A stretch of 64,000 nucleotides of DNA from Orientallactaga sibirica (Eukaryota > Chordata > Mammalia > Rodentia > Dipodidae): positions 4,483,001-4,547,000 of the forward strand of contig JAEOAD010002712.1 in NCBI GenBank assembly GCA_036365145.1. Direction: 5' to 3'. The translations under genes and the position numbers were made by a program. Positions 12,540 through 23,404 of this stretch are shown one piece after another; the first letter of the stretch is position 1; each line of letters begins with the position of its first letter. Under the pieces are notes generated by a model that worked only from the letters and a program-made list of their open reading frames with translations, was not told the DNA's origin and did no database searches.

Positions 12540-12780
12540 AGAGGGAAGACCTGCCCTGAATGTGGGCAGCACCCTTCTATAAGCTGTGAACCCCAGCAGA
12601 ATAAAGGGGGAGAAGAAAGCCTGGAGCACCGGCACCCCCTCCCCGCTTCCTGGCCACCATGAGGTGAACTTCTCTGCCCCCGCCCCTCCCCAGATGACTG
12701 AAACTGTGAGCCAAAGCAAACCTATCCCTCCTTTAAGCAGGTTCTCTCAGGTATCTTGTCACAGCGATGGAAAGTAACAC
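12540..12780 (+). repeat. MaLR-like LTR 3' half
   Basis: CTGAATGTGGGCAGCACCCT, TCCTGGCCACCATGAGGTGA and the end TGTCACAGCGATGGAAAGTA. It is related to 31,095-31,420. Confidence 0.6.
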
Positions 12781-13265
12781 TGCCCTGGCCACACTGGTAG
12801 GAGAAGCATGCAAACACAAAGATACAGAGGTGAATCAGAACAAACAGACCTTGCTTCTGATCACCACATCACACCTGCCGTCAACCACACTTCTCTACAA
12901 GTGTCCATTCTTTATGGAACTTCAGCATAAAAACAAACAGCTTCCCCTGGGCTTCAGGTCTCCATGTTGTGTTATGTAAAACCTTACTAGATAAATTTGT
13001 TACACATTGCTCTTATTAGTTTTCTCATTGTCTTTGTTTTAGGAGCGTCCACCATGAACCACACGATGGGACTAGGTAAGATACTGTTTTGTGTATATTC
13101 TCCTCTTCCCTTTCTCTCGGTAAAACCTATACCTTAGTGACCAGCAACAGCCACTGAACCACCACCCTGCCCCTGAGTGATGCATCAGAGCAGAATGAGG
13201 CGTGAGGGCTGAAGGACAAGGCCACGGAAATGAACACAGCTGACTCCCACCTAGACTGAGCGCCT

Positions 13266-13568
13266 TGTGAAACGCCCCCACAGGCTCGTGTGTTCGGACA
13301 CTGGGTCCCCGGCTGGTAGTGCTGTGTGTGAACGTGGTGGAGCCTTGCTGGAGGAAGCGGACAACTAGGGGAGGGCTTTGAGATTTTAGAGCCCGGGCCC
13401 GCTACCTTTTCTTCCTCTGCTTCCTGCCAGGGACACAAAATGGCCAGCAGTCTGGTGTTTCTGCCACCAGGGCAGACTGGATCCCTCAAACTCCAAGATT
13501 AACCGTGATTCCCTTACGTTGCTTCTCGTCACGTATTTGGTCACATAATGAGAAAAGTAAGTAATACA
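13266..13568 (+). repeat. ORR1-like MaLR LTR, near full length
   Basis: GTGGAGCCTTGCTGGAGGAA, GGGCTTTGAGATTTTAGAGC and the end AGAAAAGTAAGTAATACA match the order of the ORR1 consensus as I recall it. The middle polyadenylation region is shortened. Confidence 0.75.
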
Positions 13569-13825
13569 GCCATGAGCCGGTGATGAGCCTGGGAAAACTC
13601 CTAAGACTCTGACCCTCCATGTCCCAACCAGTAAGATGAGAATGTCAGAGATCTATTGATTCATTTCGTTCTCAAATGCTGGTGTTCAGACTTTCCAAAT
13701 GTCCCAGTTCCAAAGACATACCTGGACCCTGAGGAAATGTGTGAGATCTCCAAGAAGACTACCTAAGATTCCAAGGATCCTGCCAGATTTGCACACATCC
13801 GGAGCCTACAAAAACAACACTCAGG

Positions 13826-13990
13826 CCGGGCGTGGTGGCTCACGCCTTTAATCCCAGCACTCGGGAGGCAGAGGTAGGAGGATTGCCATGGGTTCGAGGC
13901 CACCCTGAGACTACATAGCTAATTCCAGGTCAGCCTGGACCAGAGTGAGACCCTACCTTGAAAAACCAAAAAAGAAAAAAAAAAAAAAAA
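13826..13990 (+). mobile_element. B1 SINE
   Basis: Full length, with target duplication ACACTCAGG on both sides. Confidence 0.92.
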
Positions 13991-13994
13991 ACAC

Positions 13995-14192
13995 TCAGGA
14001 AGAGGTGGGAGGAGGAGGAGAGTGGGGGAGGATGGAGGATAGTAGAGGAGGTGAGAGGAGGAGAGTAGAAAAGGAAGGAGGAGGAGATTGAAGGAGGAGG
14101 AGAGTGGAAGAGGAAGGAGGAGGAGATTGAAGGAGGAGGAAGAGGAAGGAGGAGAGTGGAGGAGGAAGGAGGAGGGGAGTGGAGGAGGGCAA
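13995..14192. repeat. Polypurine GGA-rich minisatellite
   Basis: Almost pure purine on the plus strand. It contains a repeated module of about 36-39 nt (GAAGGAGGAGGAGATT ... GAGAGTGGAAGAG). It begins directly at the end of the B1 copy. Confidence 0.9.
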
Positions 14193-14289
14193 CAAACCAA
14201 TGATGACAGCAGTAACTAAAACACAAAGAAACACGAGCTGACCACAGAAGAACCAACCAAAGCCCCATTTGTTCACTCGTTGGTGCTCT

Positions 14290-14455
14290 TTGTTTAATTG
14301 ACAACTTCCATAATTATAGGCAATAAACCATGACAATTCCCTCCCCCTCACACACTTTCCCCTTCACAACTCCACTCTCTATCATATCCCCTCCCTCTCT
14401 CAACCAGTCTCTTTTATTTAATACCATCATCTTCTCCTCCTATTATGTTGGTAAG
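14290..14455 (-). mobile_element. L1 3' end, antisense, 5'-truncated
   Basis: Reverse complement of the end of the 7,890-8,908 fragment: ACAACTTCCATAATTATAGG ... ATCATATCCCCTCCCTCTCT. Confidence 0.65.
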
Positions 14456-15389
14456 ATGAGCAGAGCACTCACCCTGTGTGGGCAAACCACGGGCAAGAGG
14501 CAGCTCACCTGGAGCTGGCCCCCGGACATCTGGGACTATTAAAGCATCAGCAAACACACTTTCCAGACAGCTCCAGTTGGTTCCCAACACTGACTGCTTC
14601 ACCTTATGATCATGAAATAAGGAGTGTGGGCGGAATTGCCTGCTATGTCTCTGTCGAGTGTGGTCTCCACGGGGGACAGACATTGTGTTTTCTTGTTTAA
14701 CCCCTCAGAGCACCTAACACCATTTTGTGAAATGGGATTGAAAATATTTGAAAGAGGAGTCATAGGGAGAAAAAAAGTATTTTATAAGCACGGAGTGAGG
14801 AGTAAAGTTTTCCACTACCATGGTTAACCTCCAGCACCGGGGCACCCTTCAAAGTCGTCAGGCCAGATATCAGAAGCACTTGGAAGGTCACACCTTACAG
14901 CAGAGGGATTTCAGAACACAGAGAAGGAAGTGAATGTGAGTGCTGACTTCTGTAACTTCTCCACATACTCCAAAGACAACGAGAGACACGGCTCCAGAAG
15001 ACAGGTCATAGCCAGCTTAACTTCAGGTGTAAGTCCTCAGAAACCAGCACACCCATTCATGTGGGCAGCATGAGAGAAACTAACAGAGGTGGTCTTTAGT
15101 CACCAGCTGCTCCCTGGAGTGTAGCAAGTAACACCTCTTGTAAAAATACTCAGAGAGATGATAGTGGCTTGGACAGCCATGCTGCCCCATGCACTGACTG
15201 TACAAGAGGGACAAGCCCAGAGCAATGGAGCAACATCAGAACTCAAGGATGACCTTCAACTCTTCTCCGGGACCATCTCTGCTCAAAGATGCCCCACATC
15301 TGTCTGAGCAGCTCAAATGCAATCACTGCTTGACACGGGAAATAAAGGCATGACTCTCTCCTGAAGAATAAATTCACCTTCATAAGTTC

Positions 15390-15577
15390 CTAGGATCAAG
15401 CTTGGTGTGGTGGCACACGCCTTTAATCCTAGCACAAGGGAGGCAGAGGTAGGAGGATCACTGTGAGTTCAAGGCCCCCCTGAGACTACATAGTGAAATC
15501 CAGGTCAGCCTGAGGTACAGTGAGACCCTACCTCAAAAAAAAAAAAAAAGAAGAAGAAGAAGAAGAATAAGAAGAAG
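15390..15577 (+). mobile_element. B1 SINE with (AAG)n tail
   Basis: The A tail has evolved into (AAG)n at 15,550-15,577. Target duplication is TTCCTAGGATC / TCCCTAGGATC. Confidence 0.88.
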
Positions 15578-16174
15578 TCCCTAGGATCCACGGGGACGGC
15601 ACCGCTCTGCTGCCCTGCCGCGGCCTGCTTCTGCCCCTCCTTCCATACATGTTAATCTCAAGGCAACTCTCTAGCAAACCTGAGTGCAATAGACAGCGCG
15701 GTTCATCATTATCTCCCACCCCCACCAAAAACTGGTGTACATTAGTGCCTTCCACTGCCACAGAGAGATTGGAAGTCGAATAAAAAGAGAGTGACAGACT
15801 CAAGACCCTAAACTCTCAGTTCAGGGCATGACCCAGAGACCAAGGACCTTCCATGTCTCTTAAAAGCACTCTTATTTCTTGTATTCACAGGGTTGAATAA
15901 GCCAAAAAAATAAAAGAGAGATGAAATTTTGTCCTCAGGTTTATTAAATGACCAGTTCAGATGAATTCCCTTCTTTGATAAGATTCAGTCCCCAAGGACT
16001 TGCTCCCAGTGACATTCTTCCTCCAGTCAGGCCCCACTTTCTAGTTTTCAGAACCTCCTAAAACAGCACCACCAGCTGCGGGCCAACTCTACTGGCTGTT
16101 TGCTAGCACATTCTTCTGGCTTGGTCACTGCTGCTGAAAGCCTGTAATGCTAACTCTGCCATGATGTAACACCC

Positions 16175-16556
16175 TGTATGGCACAATGCAGGTCGGGCTC
16201 TAGCCAGACCACATGGCAGAAGAAACCAGGAAGTGGCTTCTGTGATCATGGCGTTCTGCACAGCCCTGGCGTGACAACAGCTACAGTCCCACGCTCGCGA
16301 GAAACCTGCTATGAGCTGACCTGTTCAGAGACAGGCTGTCATTGGTCACAAAAAGGGGACCACCCCATACAATGATTGGCCAGCCAAGCCCTTTAAAACC
16401 CCCTGTACTTCCTTGAATAAACGAGTTTGCGGCAGCTCGCCCTCTGTTGCTTCCACCCAGCTCCCAGAATCTGTGTCGTGATTCTGCACTACTCACCCCC
16501 AACTTGGCAGAGACCCTGCCGTCCCTCCTGGGCTTGGCTTAGGGGGGACCCCAACA
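16175..16556 (+). repeat. 5' LTR of the ERVK-like provirus
   Basis: 382 bp. It contains a TATA-like TTTAAA at 16,392-16,397 and a polyadenylation signal AATAAA at 16,416-16,421. It ends CCCCAACA immediately before the primer site. Confidence 0.88.
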
Positions 16557-16558
16557 TC

Positions 16559-16576
16559 TGGCGCCTGAACAGGGAC
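16559..16576 (+). other. Primer binding site, tRNA-Lys3 type
   Basis: TGGCGCCTGAACAGGGAC differs at one base from the standard Lys3 primer site used by betaretroviruses and lentiviruses. It starts two bases after the 5' LTR. Confidence 0.9.
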
Positions 16577-17143
16577 CCTCTGCCCCATTGGCATTGGTGA
16601 GATGCCCCATCCTTGATCGTCCTGTGAGCAGCCCCATCGGCGCTGGCAAGGCGCCCCCTTCTTGATCGTTGGTGAGAAAAGCCCCTTGCTGTTCTGTGTG
16701 CTGACAGTTGCCCGAGGGTGAGCAGGCAGCCCTCTCCTCCCCCTTTTTCCTTTGTTTGTCCTTTTCCCCCCAGTAGGAAGGCACACATCGCTGCACAGCC
16801 CCAAAGTCCATTTTGGCCCCTCCATTATTTGCTTTGTCCCAATGAAATCACATAAGGGTTTGACCAGCCCGATTTCAGAACCAAGGCAAGGCTGAGCCTC
16901 CCCAGAGACACCATATGGGCATATAGCCATGGAGTAACAACCCACAGAAGTCCCCCACTAAGCACAAGACACGTGGGTCCTAAACATTCTATCCATATGT
17001 CTCAGCTGGCCCCAGCATTAGGAGTTGTGGTTTGCATGATTATCCTTTGGGCTATCATTTTTGATCTGGGTTATTATTTTCTCAGTCTCTTTGATTCAGG
17101 AGTATCCCAGCCTAGCCCCCCCCACAAACACCACCACACCATA

Positions 17144-17837
17144 ATGGGCAACCTCCCTCCCCACCAAAGGATGCCGCAATTGCAGGCTCTTAAGGCCATC
17201 CTCCTGCAAAGTGGCTTAAAAGTAAAACAAAAGGGGCTGGAGAAATGGCTTAGCGGTTAAGGCGCCTGCCTCATAAGCCTAAGAATGCTGGTTCCAATCT
17301 CCAGCAGTTCCAATCTCCAGGTCCCACGTTTAGCCAGATGCAAAGTGACACAAAGGCGCAATGCCGCACTTGACCACAAGGGGGAGCACACATCTGGATT
17401 TCGTTCTCAGCAGCTGAGAGGCTGCTGGCACGCCCATCTCTATCTCTCTTCCTCTCCCTCTCTCTGTCTCTCTCTGTGTCTCTCTCTCTCAAAAAAAAGT
17501 AAAACAAAAGGACCTCCATAGCTTTGGGGATGAAACTCTTGTTTTAGCCCCATGGATTAGTCCGGAGAACATCTGGGACACTTCCAATTGGTCCCGGGTT
17601 CTCTTCCTCATGAAGAAACGCGAGGTTTATGAAGGGCACACACCCTCCACCCCATTCTTTCCTATCCTCCTTACCATGATTGCCAGCCTTAAAGGCTCCA
17701 CTGTGGAGGAAGTCATTTCTGCCCATAACAAATTCTATAAGGAGGAACCTAAACTGGCTCTTCAAAGCTCGTCCCTCCCAGCCCCCTCTTACAATAACTC
17801 AGATGAGGAGGAACTAATTATAAAACAAAAGTTTTAA
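17144..17837 (+). pseudogene. gag matrix-domain remnant, interrupted by a SINE
   Basis: An ATG at 17,144 opens with Met-Gly, the usual N-myristoylation context of retroviral Gag. The frame continues to 17,234, is broken by a SINE (17,235-17,494, with a 17-bp target duplication) and resumes in frame at 17,512, ending at a TAA at 17,835-17,837. The residue pattern (Leu-rich helix, Gly-Leu-Lys-Val-Lys, a Pro-Trp pair near 17,550, later Trp and Tyr positions) resembles the betaretroviral Gag p10/matrix domain. It ends after about the matrix region. Capsid and nucleocapsid motifs were not seen, so no functional Gag can be made. Confidence 0.7.
17235..17494 (+). mobile_element. B2-like SINE, insert-bearing subfamily, inside provirus gag
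   Basis: Flanked by perfect 17-bp duplications AAAAGTAAAACAAAAGG at 17,218-17,234 and 17,495-17,511. It carries a duplicated GTTCCAATCTCCAG and the extra block CGCAATGCCGCACTTGACCA, shared with the copy at 25,068-25,340. Confidence 0.9.
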
Positions 17838-17852
17838 CACAGGGCCGAGGAT

Positions 17853-18293
17853 ATGCTTGTGTCTTTCCAGAAACTTCACAGATCCCGATCTGGATCCCTG
17901 CCAGAAACATCCATCCACCAATTGACTCAGGGATCGATCTTGATGAAGAGGATGATGCCAAACCCCTCAGTCCAGATACGGGACTGTAAACTTATTTCCC
18001 CTTTTTTTCTTCTTTTATCTCCTTTTCTCCCTACTACCACTTCCCAGAAACCATTTTGGACAATTCTTCTTGGGCCATACTTGTTTAGTATGATGGGCCT
18101 AGAGTCCCATGCTTTTCCTAGGCTTTATTTTAGCCACTCTATTTTGCTGTATTCTCCCCCTTCAATCACGTACTTCTCCTTAGCCACACCTTTGCCTTTT
18201 TTGCTTATTAATGCCTCTTATGGTAATGCTACCCTCCAACCAGCCAAAAATTCCTTTGCAACTCCTTTGATTACATTGATCTGCTACCATTAA
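17853..18293 (+). other. Provirus interior, unassigned open stretch
   Basis: An open stretch of about 146 codons follows the gag remnant. It contains several hydrophobic segments and two possible N-glycosylation sequons near the end. It could be a remnant of an envelope leader, but I cannot recognise a family. Confidence 0.25.
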
Positions 18294-18471
18294 GGACACT
18301 CAATGCTACTAACTATGATGCTAGGGTGAACTCACGATAGTCACCCAGCAACCTGTCCTACCCCAGTCTTTCCCAGGTCTATAGTTAATTCTTGCTCGCT
18401 GGGGCCATTCGCACATCACCATCACTTGGCCTTCCCATGCCTCCTAGGCAACAGCCACACCCCTCAGGTTT

Positions 18472-18522
18472 TGGCACAATGCAGGCCTGGCCCTAGCCAG
18501 ACAGCATGGCAAAAGAAACCAG
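18472..18522 (+). repeat. Extra partial copy of the LTR start inside the provirus
   Basis: TGGCACAATGCAGGCCTGGC and the following bases through AAGAAACCAGG match the first ~50 bases of both flanking LTRs (from the TGGCAC after TGTA). The downstream bases then diverge. Confidence 0.8.
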
Positions 18523-18690
18523 GTCACACCCCTTGGGTTTTCTCACTAGGGTGGCAGTTAGTCAATGATGGGTAAGACTTCATAAGATGGGGCAACCTAA
18601 GACAGGCACCGTCGCATGTGATGATCCCTGGGGGCCTAGGTTCAACGATGGCTTAGCTAAAAACCATTCCTCCCAGGGTTGTCAATAATA

Positions 18691-18706
18691 AAAACAAAAA
18701 GGAGGA
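18691..18706 (+). other. Polypurine tract of the provirus
   Basis: AAAACAAAAAGGAGGA lies two bases upstream of the 3' LTR, the expected place for plus-strand priming. Confidence 0.8.
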
Positions 18707-18708
18707 TA

Positions 18709-19100
18709 TGTATGGCACAATGCAGGTCAGGCCCTAGCCAGACCGCATGGCAGAGGAAACCAGGAAGTGGCTTCTGTGAACATGGTGTTCTGCGCAGGCC
18801 TGGCGTGACAACAGCTACAGTCCCATGCTCACGAGAAACCTGCTGCAAGATGACCTGCTACAAGATGACCAGAGACAGGCTGTCATTGGTCACAAAAAGG
18901 GGACCACCCCATACAATGATTGGCCAGCCAAGCCCCTTAAAAGCCCCTACACTTCCTCAGTAAATGAGTTTTGCTGCAGCTCGCCCTCTGTTGCTTCCAC
19001 CCAACCCCCGGAGTTGTGTCGTGAGTCCATGCTGCTCACCCCCAACTCAGCAGAGACCCTGCCATCCCTCCTGGGCTGGCCTTAGGGGGGAACCACAACA
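18709..19100 (+). repeat. 3' LTR of the ERVK-like provirus
   Basis: 392 bp and clearly homologous to the 5' LTR. It has a small insertion near 18,845-18,865 (repeated GATGACC), and the polyadenylation signal is degraded to AGTAAA. Confidence 0.88.
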
Positions 19101-20217
19101 ACGCCCCCTCAAACCACATGTACGGTGAATAAACCCTTTCCTCCCATGGTCTGATTTTGATAGCGTTTCATGCCAACAGAGAGAAGGTAAGCACAGCGCC
19201 TGTTTGTTGTCAGGCGTGGAGGAGCTGCTCGTGCCCCTCCTGACTATGCCGGCTCAGCATGTCACTTCAGCTCCCCACTGGCCTTGGGGAGCACTGCCAC
19301 TCTCCCACTAGCTTCTGGTTGATTTAGTTGCTAAAAGCCCTTGGCTTGCCACACACCATCTCTACCTTTCCAGTCCTGATCATCCTTCAGTCCCATTCAC
19401 ACTCCCAAATGAACACGGTCCGCCAGGACGTCCACTTGCCAGAGAGAAAAAGCCCTGCTCCATCCACCCTCTGGCCTCTCCTCAGCTCCTAAAAAAATGG
19501 AGTCCTTCCTTCCCAAGAACTGCACGAGGCCAACAACTCCCTCCTGCTCACTCCTCCTTCCAGCTCACTCATGGCAGTGCCCTTCCTTTTCTACTGTTCA
19601 AAAGCTCACCCTTATGCTCCGACGTGTCTGAAGCAGGCTATGATGACCCTGGAGGAGGCCTGAGGCAACCCCACCCAGCTCCGGTATAATCCCAGTGTAG
19701 GCAACACCCACAGCCCCCCACCACCCTGGCCATTTGCCCTGGGGAAATATATCTTCCAGAAGTAGGTAGCGACAGCAGCTCTGAGCTCCCTGGGAACTTA
19801 AGGGGTAATAATAATCAACATTGCTCTGAAAGGAGAGAAAATTAGTTGAGAAGAAAATTTTATTTTGATATCTGTAGGAGAGGATTAAAGAAACTGAAAG
19901 AAAAACCAGCATCCCCTGGTTGCCATGGAGCTCCAAACATCCTCTCAATTGCAGTGAGTAGCACTTGCAGTCTGACAGACACCAGCCACCGTGGCTTTCC
20001 CACCCTATCGGAGAGGTCTCAGCACCTTCCATGGAGTTGAGGAACACCCTCACTGTTTTATTCACCATATCAAATGTATCCCACAGTAAACAGCCCTGTT
20101 CCTGTGCTATAGGCAGTCACATTGTCCTTCATCTGAGTTTGCACCTAAGCACTCATTCACCAGTAAGAGTAAGCAAGACACCTAAAGCAGAGCAGACATT
20201 TTTCTCTCTCTCTTTTT

Positions 20218-20330
20218 GGCATGTATGAGGTGGATGTTCATGTATGTATGTGTGTTTGTACATGTGTGGATACATGTTCATGTATAGACACATGTGCATG
20301 TATGTGCACATGTGTGTGGAGGCCACTCAC
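20218..20330 (-). repeat. GT-rich tail of an antisense B4-type SINE
   Basis: Repeated CATGTATG/CATGTG words lead into TGTGTGGAGGCCACTCACAT, as at the right end of the 35-bp minisatellite. Confidence 0.5.
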
Positions 20331-20604
20331 ATTTTGGCCACAATGGCTTATTAGTGCCTGGATGGCTGAACCCAGAGTAATTAATCTTAGGGGACAATCC
20401 CATAGCTATCTGTATTAACAGGATACCCCAGGGCTCACCTCTTCAGCAAAACTCTTTGAAATAAGTTTATACTTTTACACTCTTAGAAATGTGATGGGTG
20501 GGGTCTTACTGATTCCTGAGTCGCTCTCAAGGCATCTTTCCTATTGTTCCTAGTGCAAAGCAGTAGCCACCTCCCCTCTCTCTTTCTCTCTCTCTCTCCC
20601 CCCT

Positions 20605-20685
20605 CAAACTGGGGATTGAAACCAGGGCCCTGTACATGCTACACAAGTTTTCTACCACTGAACCATGCCCTAGCCCTGGTCTCTT
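20605..20685 (-). mobile_element. ID-type SINE, antisense
   Basis: GGGGATTGAAACCAGGGCCC ... CCACTGAACCATGCCCTAGC. Confidence 0.6.
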
Positions 20686-21300
20686 TCTAATGGTGCTGGT
20701 CTCTTCAGCAGCCACACACACCCCTTGGCCAAAACTTTACACATACCTCTTTTCTGGCCACAAGGAAAGTTTGTCAAGTCTCTTTGCTCTGTGTTTTACT
20801 CTCAGTGCTTAATGTAAAGCTGGCTAATAGCAATGAGTAATGCCCATTCCTCAGCCAAAATGCTGTGTGACCTTGAAATGTCCTCTACCAGATTAATTAG
20901 TATGTCACCTTCAAACTGAGCTTCACAAAACATCTTAGGGCATGGACAAAAACCAGTTTTCTACAAGAATGCAACATGACTGTCCTCTGGCCTAGCCCCC
21001 AATAGAGTCCTCATTCCCCCTGGAAACCTCAGAAGCCTCGCCTTTACTCTGCAGCGTTCTTATTTTCTGAGCTCCCACCAGAGTTGCTCATCAAGCTCTG
21101 CTTGCAGCACTCTTGTCTTTTGACAGCCCACTTCTCCACATTTTCTCAAACTCTTTCACAACCAATTCTGCTGTCTTCAGAACCACATTAGCAGATAGTG
21201 TGACAGTGACAACCCAACTCCTGGTACCAATTCTCTGTGTTAGTCATCTTTCCATCACTGTGACAAGATACTTGAGAAAATCAACCTAAAAGTAGGATTT

Positions 21301-21501
21301 GGGCTGGAGGAGTGGCTTAGCAGTTAAGGCATTTGCCTGCAAAGCCAAAGGACCCTGGTTCAATTCCCCAGGATCCATGTTAGCCAGATGCACAAGGGGG
21401 CGCACATGTCTGGAGTTCATTTGCTGTGGCTGGAGGCCCTGGTGCAGCCATTTTCTCTCTCCCTCTTTCTCTGTCAAGTAAATAAATAAATAATAAAATA
21501 T
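21301..21501 (+). mobile_element. B2-like SINE
   Basis: Target duplication AAAAGTAGGATTT at 21,288-21,300 and 21,502-21,514. It carries GCACAAGGGGGCGCAC at 21,390-21,405. Confidence 0.92.
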
Positions 21502-21743
21502 AAAAGTAGGATTTATTTTGGCTCATGGATTTGAAAGTTTCAGGCTATTGTCTCTTGGATCTGTTATCCTGGGGCCTGTGGGAGATAGTACATCATGGTA
21601 TGTGGTAAATAAAGTTGTACATTTATAAAGTAGCCAATATCCACTCCCAATGACCTACTTCCTACAATTAGACCCACCTTCTAAAGTTTCTACCACTTCC
21701 CAATAATGTCACCAGAAGGGGACTAAGATTTCAAGACCTAAGC

Positions 21744-22068
21744 CTTTTTTTTTTTAATTTGTTGATTTTGGAACTTTTAATAATTTTCCTGAAATACATT
21801 TTTTAATGGGAAAGCAGATTTGAACATTAGAAATTTTTTTTAATTATTGTTTTTTATTGACTTTTATACTTACATACAAAAAAAAACCCACGTGATATTT
21901 CTCTTCCCTCCCCCCATTCCACTTTAGAACTCAAGTCTCCATCATATCCCCTCCCTCTCTCCATTAGTCTCTCTTTTAATTTGATGTCATCACCTTTTTC
22001 TTCTATTTTGAGGGGTTTGCGAAGGTATTGCTAGGCACTGCGAGGTCATGGATATCGAGGCCAGTTTC
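21744..22068 (-). mobile_element. L1 3' end, antisense
   Basis: Starts with a poly-T run and ends near GATATCGAGGCC. Flanks AAGACCTAAGCC / AAGACTTAAGCC give the target duplication. Confidence 0.75.
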
Positions 22069-22164
22069 TAAGACTTAAGCCTTTTGAGGGGTCATTCCAT
22101 ATCAAAACTATTACAGCCCCACCCTGTGTTAGGCTCTGCATCCAGCTCTGTCAACTTACAACTC

Positions 22165-22260
22165 ACCACTCCTGGACACACCACAGGAGCCCAGCTCACC
22201 ACTCCTTGATGCACCACAGGAAACCAGCTCACTACTCCTTGGACACACCATAATAACCAA
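22165..22260 (+). repeat. Threefold ~32-bp repeat
   Basis: CAGCTCACCACTCCTTGATG-type modules ending CACCACAGGA occur three times with substitutions. Confidence 0.7.
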
Positions 22261-23404
22261 TCCTAGGAAAGACCTTTGTTAATGCTAAAGCTACAACCCA
22301 TCAAACAGCACTCTACATCTAATATTTTTAAACCAGCTGAATATGCCAGCTCCCCTTTATAATCTCTGTGACATGCCCTTCTCCAATTTATCAGAAAGAT
22401 AAGAAGATAAGAGTAATGGTTTCTTTTTTGTGCCCACTGTCCACTGAATCTATCCATACATCTGAGTCCTATACAACTGAACAGAAAGCCAATTCTCTTC
22501 ATGTATGATTTCTCTAGAGTGCGCTTTTAAGAGCAGGAGCTGTATCCCAACCGCCTTCATATCCCTGTGGCCAAATAGAATATTTGGTGCTTGAGATACC
22601 CTTAGTGAACCCAGAAACGAATGTCATAACTCTCAGCTAATATGCTAATTAAGAAAGAGCAAAGGCAATTCAGTTATACTTGAAATATTTTCAAGTTTGG
22701 AAGGCATTAACAAGAAAGCCTTGCTGCTCTGAGTCAGGATGTGAGTAATAACAGAATAAGGATATAGGTTGGCAAAGAAGAGATTAAGAAGGTGACTCTA
22801 TTTCCCAAGTTATGACACTTCTGAGAAGGAAAGGAATTGCTATTAATAGTCAAACCAAGGCAACAGGTTTAAAATAGCTCTGTAAAATAAGATATGTGAC
22901 TACCCTATAAATCATGAGCCCAGAATTAATTGTTTTAAGGATGACATGAAACAATTACAAAAATTAAATCTTCTCTTTTCCTGGCTGCTTCTCATGCTAA
23001 TTTAATTTCTTCCAAGATACTGTAGTGCCATTTCGAAATTAGAAATAGATGTCACTGCTTGTCTACCAAACAAGTCTATCTAATCCTTTTCATTTTTCCA
23101 AGTGTTTGACCTCTTCCTCACAGCAACCTGGAAGAAATTCCTGGTTATCAGGTAATCCTGGATGCTCTCTTTGCAGGCACTGATGGTTATATGTACATGT
23201 GACCCAAGTGTTCCCAATGGTGACCTAGAGAAACATCCCGGGTATCAGCTGATCATGGGTTGTCATTACCCTTGAGGAGACGGATGGCTATATGCACACA
23301 TGGCCAGCTACGAATGTGAACTACATGGGGGGGCTGCTTGGAGTGCTTCATGAGAGACTTTCCTTCCTACCTTCCTCTTATTTAAAAAAAAAAGGCATAT
23401 GAGA

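Larger units (their letters stand above)
16175..19100 (+). mobile_element. ERVK-like provirus, 2.9 kb, pol not detected
   Basis: Two direct LTRs (16,175-16,556 and 18,709-19,100), both starting TGTATGGCACAATGC and ending in ACA, enclose about 2.15 kb. It has a primer site close to tRNA-Lys3, a polypurine tract and a 6-bp target duplication (ACACCC at 16,169-16,174; ACGCCC at 19,101-19,106, one mismatch). These features fit the ERVK/betaretrovirus-like class. The interior carries only a gag matrix remnant and unassigned sequence. I recognise no protease, reverse transcriptase or integrase, so it appears to be a non-autonomous or deleted copy. Confidence 0.88.
21238..22125 (-). repeat. MaLR LTR, antisense, interrupted by a SINE and an L1
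   Basis: GTTAGTCATCTTTCCATCAC and GGATTTATTTTGGCTCATGG are the reverse complement of MaLR LTR 3' ends. Insertions are at 21,301-21,501 and 21,744-22,068. Confidence 0.6.

Noticed and set aside
13919..14351. Minus-strand ORFs of 93-124 codons rich in Ser, Pro and Leu
   Set aside because: They translate the GGA-rich purine array plus flanking repeat sequence.
16973..17260. Plus-strand 95-codon ORF with a hydrophobic segment upstream of gag
   Set aside because: It lies in the proviral leader in a different frame from the matrix-like reading frame and runs into the SINE. It is probably a chance frame.
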